Shown here: positions 43,451-50,943 of the stretch, piece by piece
How positions within the stretch are numbered: the first letter of the stretch is position 1
How the letters are laid out: every line of letters begins with the position of its first letter
DNA from: Caulobacter sp. Root1455
GTDB lineage: Bacteria; Pseudomonadota; Alphaproteobacteria; Caulobacterales; Caulobacteraceae
Direction of reading: 5' to 3'
DNA: 64,000 nucleotides
NCBI RefSeq assembly: GCF_001426905.1
Contig: NZ_LMFQ01000021.1
Span: 88,587 to 152,586 of the forward strand
Program-made: the position numbers and the translations under genes
Notes under the pieces: model-generated
Seen by the model: only the letters and a program-made list of their open reading frames with translations
The model's database searches: none
Told to the model about the DNA's origin: nothing

Positions 43451-44179
43451 ATGGACGAACCGATCGAAGCCAAGTTCGACACCCGCAACGACGGCGACGT
43501 CCGCGATCCGCGCGCCGGCGTGCTGAAGCCGCGCCATGCCGCCACCCTGATCGTGGTCCGCGACGACGGGCCCAAGCCGCGCCTGCTGATGGGCCGCCGC
43601 AACCGGGGCCTGGCCTTCATGGCCGACAAGTGGGTGTTCCCCGGCGGCCGGGTCGACCGCGGCGACTACCTCGCGCCGTCGGCCAGCGAACTGGCGCCCG
43701 AAACCGCGGCGCGCCTGAGCCTGGAGCCGCGCCACGCCAGTCCCGCCCGCCTGGCCCGCGCCCTGGCCCTGGCGGCGGTGCGCGAAACCTTCGAGGAAAC
43801 CGGCCTGCTGCTGGCCCAGACAGCGCCCGAGCGGCCCGGCGCCGGGGCCTGGCGGCCGTTCCTGGCCCAGGGCGCCCTGCCCGACCTGGCGCCGCTGGCC
43901 TTCGTGGCCCGGGCCATCACCCCGCCCTATCGCACCCGCCGCTTCGACGCCCGGTTCTTCATGGCCCCCGCCAGCGCCCTGCTGAGCCTGGACCGCCAGC
44001 CCGACTGCGGCGAGCTGGACGAGATCGGCTGGTTCGACTTCGACCAGGCCCGCGCGCTGGACCTGCCCAACATCACCCGCTTTGTCGTCCACGAGGTGGC
44101 CCAGCGCCTGGCCGACCCTGGACGCCCGGCGCCGTTCATGCGCTTCCTGCGCGGGGCGCGGCAGTTGAGTTATCTCTAG
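43451..44179 (+). CDS. NUDIX hydrolase
   Basis: 242 residues. The Nudix box is stretched but recognisable: G-G-R-V near residue 64 and, after an insert, RALALAAVRETFEETGLLLA with the R-E-x-x-E-E-x-G metal site near 115-122. The first strands (ATLIVVRDDGPKPRLLMGRR) are typical of NUDT7/19-like CoA-type members, and the inserted helix fits that group. It is a cytoplasmic pyrophosphatase, substrate unknown. The next gene follows 21 bases on. Confidence 0.85.
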   Translation: MDEPIEAKFDTRNDGDVRDPRAGVLKPRHAATLIVVRDDGPKPRLLMGRRNRGLAFMADKWVFPGGRVDRGDYLAPSASELAPETAARLSLEPRHASPARLARALALAAVRETFEETGLLLAQTAPERPGAGAWRPFLAQGALPDLAPLAFVARAITPPYRTRRFDARFFMAPASALLSLDRQPDCGELDEIGWFDFDQARALDLPNITRFVVHEVAQRLADPGRPAPFMRFLRGARQLSYL

Positions 44180-44200
44180 AGCGCCCCAGGGAGCCCTTCG

Positions 44201-44647
44201 ATGCTCGCCCTCGCTCTCGCCGCCGCCCTGGCGGGCCCGCCCGCCACGATTGACCAGATGGCCTGGCTGAAAGGCTGCTGGATCCAGACCAAGCCGGGCG
44301 GCGTGGTCGAGGAGCGGTGGATGGGTCCGGGCGGCGGCGTCATGCTGGGCATGGGCCGCACGCTCAAGGACGGCAAGCTGCGCGACTACGAATTCACCCG
44401 CATCGTCGAGGCCGACGGCTCGCTGGCCTACATGGCCGAGCCCTCGGGCCAGGAGAAGGCGACCTTCCCGCTCAAGAGCCTGACGCCGGAGATGGCGGTC
44501 TTCGAGAACCCCGCCCATGATTTTCCCCAGCGGGTGATCTATCGCCGCCTCGGCGCCGACGAGATCATCGGCCGGATCGAGGGGCAAATCGGCGGCCAGG
44601 CCAGGAGCGTCGATTTCCCCTACAAACGATGCGAGACCGGCAATTGA
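44201..44647 (+). CDS. DUF6265-like secreted or envelope protein
   Basis: 148 residues. A short hydrophobic N-terminus (MLALALAAALAGPPA) may be a signal peptide. The rest is a single small beta-barrel-like domain with IDQMAWLKGCWIQ, VEERWMGPGGGVMLGMGRT, FEFTRIV-type strand (DYEFTRIVEADG) and FENPAHDFPQRVIYRR, which is the DUF6265 pattern as I remember it. The fold resembles lipocalin-like or nitrobindin-like barrels. It follows the NUDIX gene and may be co-transcribed. Function unknown. Confidence 0.7.
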   Translation: MLALALAAALAGPPATIDQMAWLKGCWIQTKPGGVVEERWMGPGGGVMLGMGRTLKDGKLRDYEFTRIVEADGSLAYMAEPSGQEKATFPLKSLTPEMAVFENPAHDFPQRVIYRRLGADEIIGRIEGQIGGQARSVDFPYKRCETGN

Positions 44648-44671
44648 CTTTGCGCCGCCGGTGAGTATGTT
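44644..44671 (+). promoter_or_regulatory. Candidate sigma-70-type promoter of rpmG
   Basis: TTGACT (44644-44649) and TATGTT (44666-44671) are separated by 16 bases, about 57 bases upstream of the rpmG start. The -35 overlaps the stop codon of the preceding gene. Confidence 0.45.
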
Positions 44672-44728
44672 CCGCGCCTCTTATTTCGACCGCGTAGGGA
44701 CCTGCGCGACCATCGCAGGGATTCGACC

Positions 44729-44896
44729 ATGGCCAAACCGGCTTCCATCAAGATCCGCCTGAACTCGACGGCGGACACCGGCTTCTTCTACGTGACCAAG
44801 AAGAACGCCCGCACCAAGACCGAAAAGATGGTGCTGAAGAAGTACGATCCGGTCATCCGCAAGCACGTCGAATTCAAGGAAGGCAAGATCAAGTAG
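44729..44896 (+). CDS. rpmG: 50S ribosomal protein L33
   Basis: 55 residues beginning [20 protein letters not shown] and ending with [11 protein letters not shown]. This is the Cys-free form of L33 (no CxxC zinc sites), normal for most Proteobacteria. L33 sits near the ribosomal E site. The preceding hairpin-prone leader (gacctgcgcgaccatcgcagggattc) contains AGGGA before the ATG. A strong terminator follows, so rpmG is its own unit. Confidence 0.97.
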   Translation: MAKPASIKIRLNSTADTGFFYVTKKNARTKTEKMVLKKYDPVIRKHVEFKEGKIK

Positions 44897-44923
44897 GTCT
44901 TGCGTCCAACGCGATGTGACAAG

Positions 44924-44952
44924 ACGCCCGGCTGCGAAGCCGGGCGTTTTTC
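44924..44952 (+). terminator. rpmG terminator
   Basis: acgcccggct, a 3-base loop, then agccgggcgt and tttttcg form a classical Rho-independent terminator 27 bases after rpmG. Confidence 0.92.
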
Positions 44953-44999
44953 GTTTAGGCCGTCTTGTTTTCGCCGCCGAGGGAAGGCCTAGCTGGGCC

Positions 45000-45791
45000 A
45001 TGCGTAGTCTCCCGCTTTCGTCCCTCTGGCTGGCCGTTGTTTTGCTGTTTGGCGCCGGTTCGCCGCTGGCTCACGTGGCCCAGGCTCACGCCGCCACGCC
45101 GGTCTACGGCTACGAGGTGGTCCGCACCTACCCCCACGACCCCAACGCCTTCACCGAGGGCCTCTTCCTGCGGGACGGATTTCTGTACGAGAGCACGGGC
45201 CTGGAGGGCGCCTCGTCGATCCGCAAGATCGTGCTGGAGACCGGCGGCGTCGAGAACGAGCGCTCGATCTCCAGCCAGTACTTCGGCGAGGGCATCGTCG
45301 ACTGGAAGGACCGGCTGATCGAGCTGACCTGGAAACACCAGATCGGCTTCGTCTACGGCCTCGACGACTTCGAGGCGCGCGGCGAATTCAGCTATGAGGG
45401 CGAAGGCTGGGCCCTGACCCGCGACGACAAGCGGCTGATCATGAGCGACGGAACGTCGCGCCTGCGGTTCCTGGATCCGGAGACCCTGAAGGAGACCGGC
45501 GGGATCACCGTCACCGACGAGGGCCGGCCGGTGGATCAGCTGAACGAGCTGGAATGGGTCAAGGGCGAGATCCTGGCCAACATCTGGAAGAGCGACCGCA
45601 TCGCCCGCATCGACCCGGCGAGCGGCAAGGTGACCGGCTGGATCGACTTGACGGGCCTGCTGCCGTTGGAGGATCGCGCGCGCACCGACGTGCTGAACGG
45701 CATCGCCTACGACGCCAAGGCCGACCGGCTGATCGTGACGGGCAAGCTGTGGCCGCGGATGTACGAGATCAGGGTGGTGGCGAAGCCCTGA
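45000..45791 (+). CDS. Glutaminyl-peptide cyclotransferase, plant/bacterial type, exported
   Basis: 263 residues from the ATG at 45000 (MRSLPLSSLWLAVVLLFGAG); codons upstream overlap the rpmG terminator, so this start is preferred. After the signal peptide the beta-propeller shows VVRTYPHDPNAFTEGLFLRD, YESTGLEGASSIRK, NELEWVKGEILANIW and NGIAYDAKADRLIVTGKLWP, the hallmarks of papaya-type glutamine cyclotransferase. The enzyme converts N-terminal Gln to pyroglutamate and probably acts in the periplasm. Confidence 0.93.
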   Translation: MRSLPLSSLWLAVVLLFGAGSPLAHVAQAHAATPVYGYEVVRTYPHDPNAFTEGLFLRDGFLYESTGLEGASSIRKIVLETGGVENERSISSQYFGEGIVDWKDRLIELTWKHQIGFVYGLDDFEARGEFSYEGEGWALTRDDKRLIMSDGTSRLRFLDPETLKETGGITVTDEGRPVDQLNELEWVKGEILANIWKSDRIARIDPASGKVTGWIDLTGLLPLEDRARTDVLNGIAYDAKADRLIVTGKLWPRMYEIRVVAKP

Positions 45792-45792
45792 C

Positions 45793-45872
45793 GGGGACAT
45801 GCCCTCGCGGCGTGTCCCCATCGGTTATCGCGGCGCCTGGAAATGGGGGACACGCCGCAAGGGCATGTCCCC
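45793..45872. repeat. GGGGACA palindrome family, locus 3
   Basis: Arms at 45793-45819 and 45846-45872 are inverted 27-bp copies with one mismatch and differ from locus 2 by only a base or so. They lie between the convergent cyclotransferase gene and pleD and could terminate both. Confidence 0.8.
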
Positions 45873-45879
45873 GGCCGTG

Positions 45880-47244
45880 CTAGGCCGCCTTGCCCACCAC
45901 GGCGTTGCGGCCGGACTTCTTGGCCTCGTACACCGCCTCGTCGGCCCGCTTCATCAGGGTTTCGGGGGTGTCGTCCGGGCCGCTGGTGGCCGAGACGCCA
46001 ATCGAGATGGTCACGGTCAGCAGCTCGCTGCCCTGGGCGACGCGGAACGGCGAGCCGGAGACGTGCATGCGGATCCGCTCGGCGATGCGCAGGGCGTCGG
46101 CCAGCTGGGTGTCGGGCATGATCACCGTGAACTCCTCGCCGCCGTAGCGGCAAGGCAGGTCGATGGCGCGGACGTTGGAGGCCAGACGCAGGGCGAACTC
46201 GCGCAGCACCTCGTCGCCGACGTCGTGGCCGAAGCCGTCGTTGATCTTCTTGAAGTGGTCGATGTCGATCAGCAGGGCCGCGACCGGGTCGCCGCCCAGG
46301 GCCGCGCGCTTGACCAGCGAGTCGAGCTGGCCGGACATGTAGCGGCGATTGTGCAGGCCGGTGAGCTGATCGGTGACCGCCAGCTCCAGGCTGTGGTCGA
46401 GGTTCTGGCGCAGGTAGTCGGTATAGCGCTTGCGCTGGATCTGGGTCTTGACCCGGGCCGACAGCTCCTGCGGATCGATCGGCCGGGGCAGGATGTCGTT
46501 GATGCCGATCTCCAGCGCCTTGACCAGGCGCTGGCGCTCGTCGGGATCGACCATGGCCAGGATCGGCAGGTGGCGCGTGCGCTCGTCCGACCGCAGCGAG
46601 GCGGCGAAGCGCAGGCCGTCGAAGCCCTTGGCCGCGGCGTTGATGATCACCAGGTCGACCGGTCCGCCGGCGCTGATCTGGGCCTTCACGGGATCGGACT
46701 CGACCACCGGGCGGTGTTCGACCGCCAGCTCGGCGGCCACGCGCTGGGCCTGGCGTTCGTTGTCGTCGACCACCAGCACCCGGCCGCCCAGGCCGTCCAG
46801 GCGCGAGGCGGCGCCGGCGATCACGCCCATGCGCCGGCCCGAGGCCTCGCGCTGGCGCAGTTCGTCGATCACCAGCTTGAAGCGGGTCAGGCTGCGCACG
46901 CGGGCGAACAGCATGACGTCGTCGATCGGCTTGGTCAGAAAGTCCGAGGCGCCCGCCTCCAGCCCCTGGATGCGGTCGGCGCGGCCGTCCAGCGCCGTGA
47001 CCAGCACCACCGGGATGTGGCGGGTGGTCGGATCTTCCTTGAGCTTCTTGCAGACGGTGAAGCCGTCCATGCCGGGCATCATCACGTCCAGCAGGATCAC
47101 GTCGGGCAGCTCGCTGGCCGCCAGGGTCAGGGCGGTGGGGCCGTCATGGGCGACCGAGACCTGGTAATATTCCGCCGACAGCTTGGCCTCGAGCAGGCGG
47201 ACATTGGCCTCGATGTCGTCGACGACCAGGATGCGCGCGCTCAC
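45880..47244 (-). CDS. pleD: PleD response regulator, diguanylate cyclase
   Basis: 454 residues from the GTG at 47244, the same length as PleD of C. crescentus. Domain order is REC (1-140, phospho-acceptor Asp53 in VILLDVMMPGMDG), adaptor REC (about 155-280, without a matching Asp) and GGDEF (about 290-454). The catalytic loop is GGEEF and the product-inhibition site RAID lies five residues before it. PleD makes c-di-GMP at the stalked pole, driving flagellum loss and stalk and holdfast formation. It follows divK by 4 bases. Confidence 0.96.
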   Translation of the reverse strand: MSARILVVDDIEANVRLLEAKLSAEYYQVSVAHDGPTALTLAASELPDVILLDVMMPGMDGFTVCKKLKEDPTTRHIPVVLVTALDGRADRIQGLEAGASDFLTKPIDDVMLFARVRSLTRFKLVIDELRQREASGRRMGVIAGAASRLDGLGGRVLVVDDNERQAQRVAAELAVEHRPVVESDPVKAQISAGGPVDLVIINAAAKGFDGLRFAASLRSDERTRHLPILAMVDPDERQRLVKALEIGINDILPRPIDPQELSARVKTQIQRKRYTDYLRQNLDHSLELAVTDQLTGLHNRRYMSGQLDSLVKRAALGGDPVAALLIDIDHFKKINDGFGHDVGDEVLREFALRLASNVRAIDLPCRYGGEEFTVIMPDTQLADALRIAERIRMHVSGSPFRVAQGSELLTVTISIGVSATSGPDDTPETLMKRADEAVYEAKKSGRNAVVGKAA

Positions 47245-47248
47245 GAGC

Positions 47249-47617
47249 CTACCTCTCCAGCAACCGGCGAATGGTGTCCAGGAAGTGCGACACCGAGATG
47301 GGCTTGGAGATATAGGCCTCGCAGCCGCCCTCACGGATGCGTTCCTCGTCGCCCTTCATGGCGAATGCCGTAACGGCGACGACGGGGATATGTGACAGAT
47401 CGTCATCCTCCTTGAGCCACTTGGTGACTTCAAGGCCGGAGATCTCGGGCAGCTGGATATCCATCAGGATCAGGTCCGGACGGTGCTCGCGGGCGATCGA
47501 CAGAGCCTGCAGGCCCTCGCGGGTCTGCAGGGTCTCATAGCCCTGGGCTTCGAGCAGATCATGAAAGAGTTTCATGTTCAGCTCGTTATCCTCGACGATG
47601 AGGACCTTCTTCGTCAT
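47249..47617 (-). CDS. divK: DivK single-domain response regulator
   Basis: 122 residues from the ATG at 47617; the frame is open 5 codons further. It matches the remembered C. crescentus DivK over nearly its full length ([20 protein letters not shown]), with phospho-acceptor Asp53 in [10 protein letters not shown], Thr and Lys of [14 protein letters not shown] and YISKPIS. DivK is phosphorylated by DivJ and dephosphorylated by PleC and controls CtrA through DivL/CckA. The C-terminus is about 3 residues shorter than the form I recall. It shares an operon with pleD. Confidence 0.97.
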   Translation of the reverse strand: MTKKVLIVEDNELNMKLFHDLLEAQGYETLQTREGLQALSIAREHRPDLILMDIQLPEISGLEVTKWLKEDDDLSHIPVVAVTAFAMKGDEERIREGGCEAYISKPISVSHFLDTIRRLLER

Positions 47618-47696
47618 CCTGACCCCGACCATTCCGGTCCGTGGCGACGCGTGAGGGATTCGCGTCGCTTCTGGATTCCAGATCGCACGAATATCC

Positions 47697-47711
47697 TTAA
47701 GCCCGCGCTAA
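47697..47711. promoter_or_regulatory. Candidate CtrA-binding site upstream of divK
   Basis: TTAA-gcccgcg-CTAA on the plus strand (TTAG-N7-TTAA read towards divK) fits the CtrA consensus with one mismatch. It is 80 bases before the divK start and 29 before the divergent gene. C. crescentus divK is known to be CtrA-activated. Confidence 0.45.
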
Positions 47712-47739
47712 TCGCGTTTATCTCGGCCAATCGCAGATC

Positions 47740-48387
47740 ATGGAACCCAGTTTTTCCGACCTTCAGACCTGCATCGTGCGCCCGGACGCGCCGCTGGTCA
47801 TCGTCGATGTCGACGAGGTCCTCGCGCGGTTCATGCATGGCTTCGGAACGTTCATCGGACGCCACGGATTCGAGCTGCGATTCGACCGCTACGCCCTGTT
47901 CCAGAACATCTATCGCCCCGGCGAGACCGAGCATGTGGACCTGATCGCCGGCCGGGCGCTGTTCAACGACTTCTTCCGCGACGGGGCCGACGACCTGCTG
48001 CCGGCCGAGGGCGCGGCCGACGCCCTGGCCGACCTGTCGACCCGCGCCGACGTGGTGATCCTGACCAACGCCCCCGAGCACGGCCGCCAATCGCGCGCCC
48101 GCTGGCTGAAGACCCATGGCTTCGACTATCCGCTGGTGATCAACAGCGGTCCCAAGGGGCCGTCGGCGGCCCACCTGTCCGAGCGGACGGCCTCGCCGTC
48201 GGCGTTCATCGACGACCTGCTGCCGCAGCTGGACTCGGTGGCGGAAAGCGCGCCGTGGGTGAACCGCTTCCAGATGGTGGCCGACGAGCGGCTGCGCCCC
48301 CTGGCCCCCAGCGATCCCGAGCGGCACGCCCGGATCGACCTGTGGCCGGACCTGAAGACGGCCATCGAGCGCAAGCTGTTCCGATGA
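47740..48387 (+). CDS. HAD-like protein coupled to dinB
   Basis: 215 residues. HAD-type motif I is LVIVDVDEVLARFMHGF (D-x-D), motif II is VVILTNAPEHG and a late acidic motif is SAFIDDLLPQ; the Lys of motif III may be in NSGPKGPSA. A small phosphatase or nucleotidase is likely, substrate unknown. The stop overlaps the dinB start as ATGA, so the two proteins are made together. It is divergent from divK. Confidence 0.75.
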   Translation: MEPSFSDLQTCIVRPDAPLVIVDVDEVLARFMHGFGTFIGRHGFELRFDRYALFQNIYRPGETEHVDLIAGRALFNDFFRDGADDLLPAEGAADALADLSTRADVVILTNAPEHGRQSRARWLKTHGFDYPLVINSGPKGPSAAHLSERTASPSAFIDDLLPQLDSVAESAPWVNRFQMVADERLRPLAPSDPERHARIDLWPDLKTAIERKLFR

Positions 48388-49640
48388 AAGCGCTGTGCCG
48401 CGACTGCCTGGCGACGGGCGAGACCAAGGTCTCGCGCTGTCCGTCCTGCGGTTCGCCGCGGGTGATCTTCCACGAGGAGCTGGGCCAACTGTCCATGGCG
48501 CACCTGGACTGCGACGCCTTCTACGCGTCGGTCGAGAAGCGCGACGACCCGTCCCTGCGCGACAAGCCGGTGATCGTCGGCGGCGGCAAGCGCGGGGTGG
48601 TGACGACCGCCTGCTACATCGCGCGCATGAGCGGCCCCCGCTCGGCCATGCCGATGTACAAGGCGCTGAAGCTGTGCCCCGACGCGGTGGTCATCAAGCC
48701 CAACTTCGCCAAGTACAAGCACGAGAGCCGGCGGATCATGGCCAAGCTGGAGGCCCTGACGCCCCTGGTGCAGCCGCTGTCGCTGGACGAGGCCTGGATC
48801 GACCTGTCGGGCACCGAGCGCCTGCACGGCGCCCCGCCGGCGGTGATGCTGGCCCGGGTCCAGCGCGAGATCGAGGCCGAGGTCGGGATCACCGTCTCGA
48901 TCGGCCTGGCTCCCAACAAGTTCCTGGCCAAGATCGCCTCGGAGCTGGACAAGCCGCGCGGCTTCTCGGTGATCGGGGCGGCGGGGATCGTCGAGTTCCT
49001 GGCCCCGCGGCCGGTGTCGATCCTGCCCGGCGTCGGCCCCGCCACCGTCACGGCCCTGGCCTCGGAGGGCCTGCGAACGGTCGGCGACATCGCCAACGCC
49101 GACCTCAAATGGCTGGTCAAGGTGTTGGGCTCGGGCGGCCTGCGGCTGCACCACCTGGCCCACGGCCGCGACACCCGGCTGGTCGATCCCGACCAGGAGC
49201 GCAAGACGATCAGCGCCGAGACCACGTTCAACGATGACCTCTACAAGCGCGAGGACCTCGAGGACGAGTTGTGGCCGCTGTGCGAGAAGGTCGCCCGCCA
49301 GGCCCGGGCCGGCGGGGTGGCGGGCCGCGTGGCCACGCTGAAACTGCGCACGCCCGACTTCAAGATCCACACCCGCCGGCGCACCCTGCCCGTGCCGATC
49401 CAGACCGCGCGGACCCTTTTCCAGGTGGCGCGCGAGCTGCTGGCGGCCGAGCCGGGAGGCCTGCACTACCGCCTGATCGGCGCGGGCCTGACCGACTTCG
49501 TGCCCGCCGAAGGCGCGGCCGACGACTTCTTCGCCGGCGAGGAGCGCAAGGCGCTGAAGAGCGAGACGGTGATCGACGGGCTGCGGGGGAAGTACGGGGC
49601 GGGGGCCGTGGTGAGTGGAAGGGCGCTGAAGGGAAAATAG
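48384..49640 (+). CDS. dinB: DNA polymerase IV with N-terminal zinc-ribbon-like extension
   Basis: 418 residues from the ATG at 48384, chosen by overlap with the upstream stop. The Y-family core starts around residue 37: MAHLDCDAFYASVEKRDDPS, then PLSLDEAWIDLSGTERL with the second catalytic acidic pair, helix-hairpin-helix ILPGVGPATVTALASEGL, and a little-finger domain near 270-375. Ahead of it is CRDCLATGETKVSRCPSCGS, four Cys that could bind zinc. Pol IV copies past damage. The preceding HAD-like gene is in the same operon. Confidence 0.95.
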   Translation: MKALCRDCLATGETKVSRCPSCGSPRVIFHEELGQLSMAHLDCDAFYASVEKRDDPSLRDKPVIVGGGKRGVVTTACYIARMSGPRSAMPMYKALKLCPDAVVIKPNFAKYKHESRRIMAKLEALTPLVQPLSLDEAWIDLSGTERLHGAPPAVMLARVQREIEAEVGITVSIGLAPNKFLAKIASELDKPRGFSVIGAAGIVEFLAPRPVSILPGVGPATVTALASEGLRTVGDIANADLKWLVKVLGSGGLRLHHLAHGRDTRLVDPDQERKTISAETTFNDDLYKREDLEDELWPLCEKVARQARAGGVAGRVATLKLRTPDFKIHTRRRTLPVPIQTARTLFQVARELLAAEPGGLHYRLIGAGLTDFVPAEGAADDFFAGEERKALKSETVIDGLRGKYGAGAVVSGRALKGK

Positions 49641-49649
49641 TGGCTCACC

Positions 49650-49768
49650 CACTTGCCCCCACCTGACCGCTTCGCGGTCTGTCCGCCCCCATAGGGGGCG
49701 GAGGCCGCGCACCTCCTCTTCCCCCTATGGGGGAAGACGATCGCGAAGCGATCCGTAGGGGGCAAGTG
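49650..49768. repeat. Compound palindromic repeat between dinB and rodA
   Basis: Outer arms cacttgccccc (49650-49660) and gggggcaagtg (49758-49768) enclose a series of smaller palindromes: gaccgcttcgcggtc, ccgcccccatagggggcgg, ttccccctatgggggaa and gatcgcgaagcgatc. It fills the convergent gap and probably ends transcription from both sides. Confidence 0.75.
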
Positions 49769-49785
49769 TTCGCCCCCACCAAACC

Positions 49786-50943
49786 CTACATCAGCGAGCC
49801 CTTGCCGCTGGTCACTTCGGTATAGCGGTGCACCCGCACGGCCTGGACCAGGCCGAACCCGACCATGACCGTCAGCATCACGGTGCCGCCATAGCTCAGC
49901 ATCGGCATGGGCACGCCCACCACCGGGGCCATGCCCATGACCATCGCGCCGTTGATCAGCACGTAGAGGGCGAAAGTGGCCGTCACCCCGGCCGCCGACA
50001 GGCGTCCGAAGTGGCTGTGGCTGATCGAGGCGATGCGCAGGGCCATGAAGATCGCCACGCCGTACAGGAACAGCACGCTGAAGCAGCCGATGAAGCCGAA
50101 CTCCTCGGCCAGGGTGGCGAAGATGAAGTCGGTCTGCTTCTCGGGCAGGAAGTTCAGCTGGCTTTGCGAGCCCAGGCCGAAGCCCTTGCCCATCAGCCCG
50201 CCCGAGCCCAGGGCGATCTTCGACTGCATGATGTGGTAGCCGTCGCCCGACGGGTCCTTCTCCGGGTCCATGAAGGTCAGGATCCGGTTGCGCTGATAGT
50301 CGTGCAGCACGAAGAAGATGAACGGCGGCAGGGCGGCCAGGGCGCCGACCATCCCGACGATGATCAGCCTCAGCGACAGGCCGGCCAGCACCATGACCGC
50401 CAGGCCCGGCAGGGCGATCAGCATCGCCGTGCCCAGGTCGGGCTGGTGGGCCACCAGCAGGACCGGCATGCCGATCAGGACGGCCGGGATCAGCAGCTTC
50501 CAGGACAGCCGGGCGCTGTCGGCCGACAGGCCGTGATAGTAGCGGGCCAGGGCCAGGACGACGCCGATCTTCATCACTTCGGACGGCTGGAAGCGGACCG
50601 GTCCGAGCACCAGCCAGCGCTGCGCGCCCAGCGAGGAGTCGCCGACCAGGGCCACCGCCACCAGCAGCAGCAGCCCGACCCCGTAGATCGGATAGGCCAG
50701 GCTGAACCAGACCCGCAGGTCGACCATGGCCAGGATGATCATCATCACGAAATAGACGCCGAATCGCAGCAGATGCTTGTCGGCCCACGGTTCCCAGGAA
50801 CCGCCGGCGATCGAAAACAGCATGAGCGCCCCGGTGCCGGCGATCAGACACAGGACCAGACACAGGGTCCAGTCGATCTCCATGAACTTGATGATCGGCC
50901 GATCGCGTTCGCCAGGCCGGCTGAGGCCGCCGCTGAGGGTCAT
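49786..50943 (-). CDS. rodA: Rod-shape SEDS glycosyltransferase RodA
   Basis: 385 residues, about 10 membrane segments. RodA polymerises lipid II for side-wall peptidoglycan with PBP2. SEDS motifs include VRFQPSEVMKIGVVLALARY, HQPDLGTAMLIALPGLAVM, PEKQTDFIFATLAEEFGFIG and VPMPMLSYGGTVMLT; the catalytic Asp is in the WL-P-E-K-x-T-D-F region. The start overlaps the mrdA stop by 4 bases (ATGA). Confidence 0.96.
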   Translation of the reverse strand: MTLSGGLSRPGERDRPIIKFMEIDWTLCLVLCLIAGTGALMLFSIAGGSWEPWADKHLLRFGVYFVMMIILAMVDLRVWFSLAYPIYGVGLLLLVAVALVGDSSLGAQRWLVLGPVRFQPSEVMKIGVVLALARYYHGLSADSARLSWKLLIPAVLIGMPVLLVAHQPDLGTAMLIALPGLAVMVLAGLSLRLIIVGMVGALAALPPFIFFVLHDYQRNRILTFMDPEKDPSGDGYHIMQSKIALGSGGLMGKGFGLGSQSQLNFLPEKQTDFIFATLAEEFGFIGCFSVLFLYGVAIFMALRIASISHSHFGRLSAAGVTATFALYVLINGAMVMGMAPVVGVPMPMLSYGGTVMLTVMVGFGLVQAVRVHRYTEVTSGKGSLM

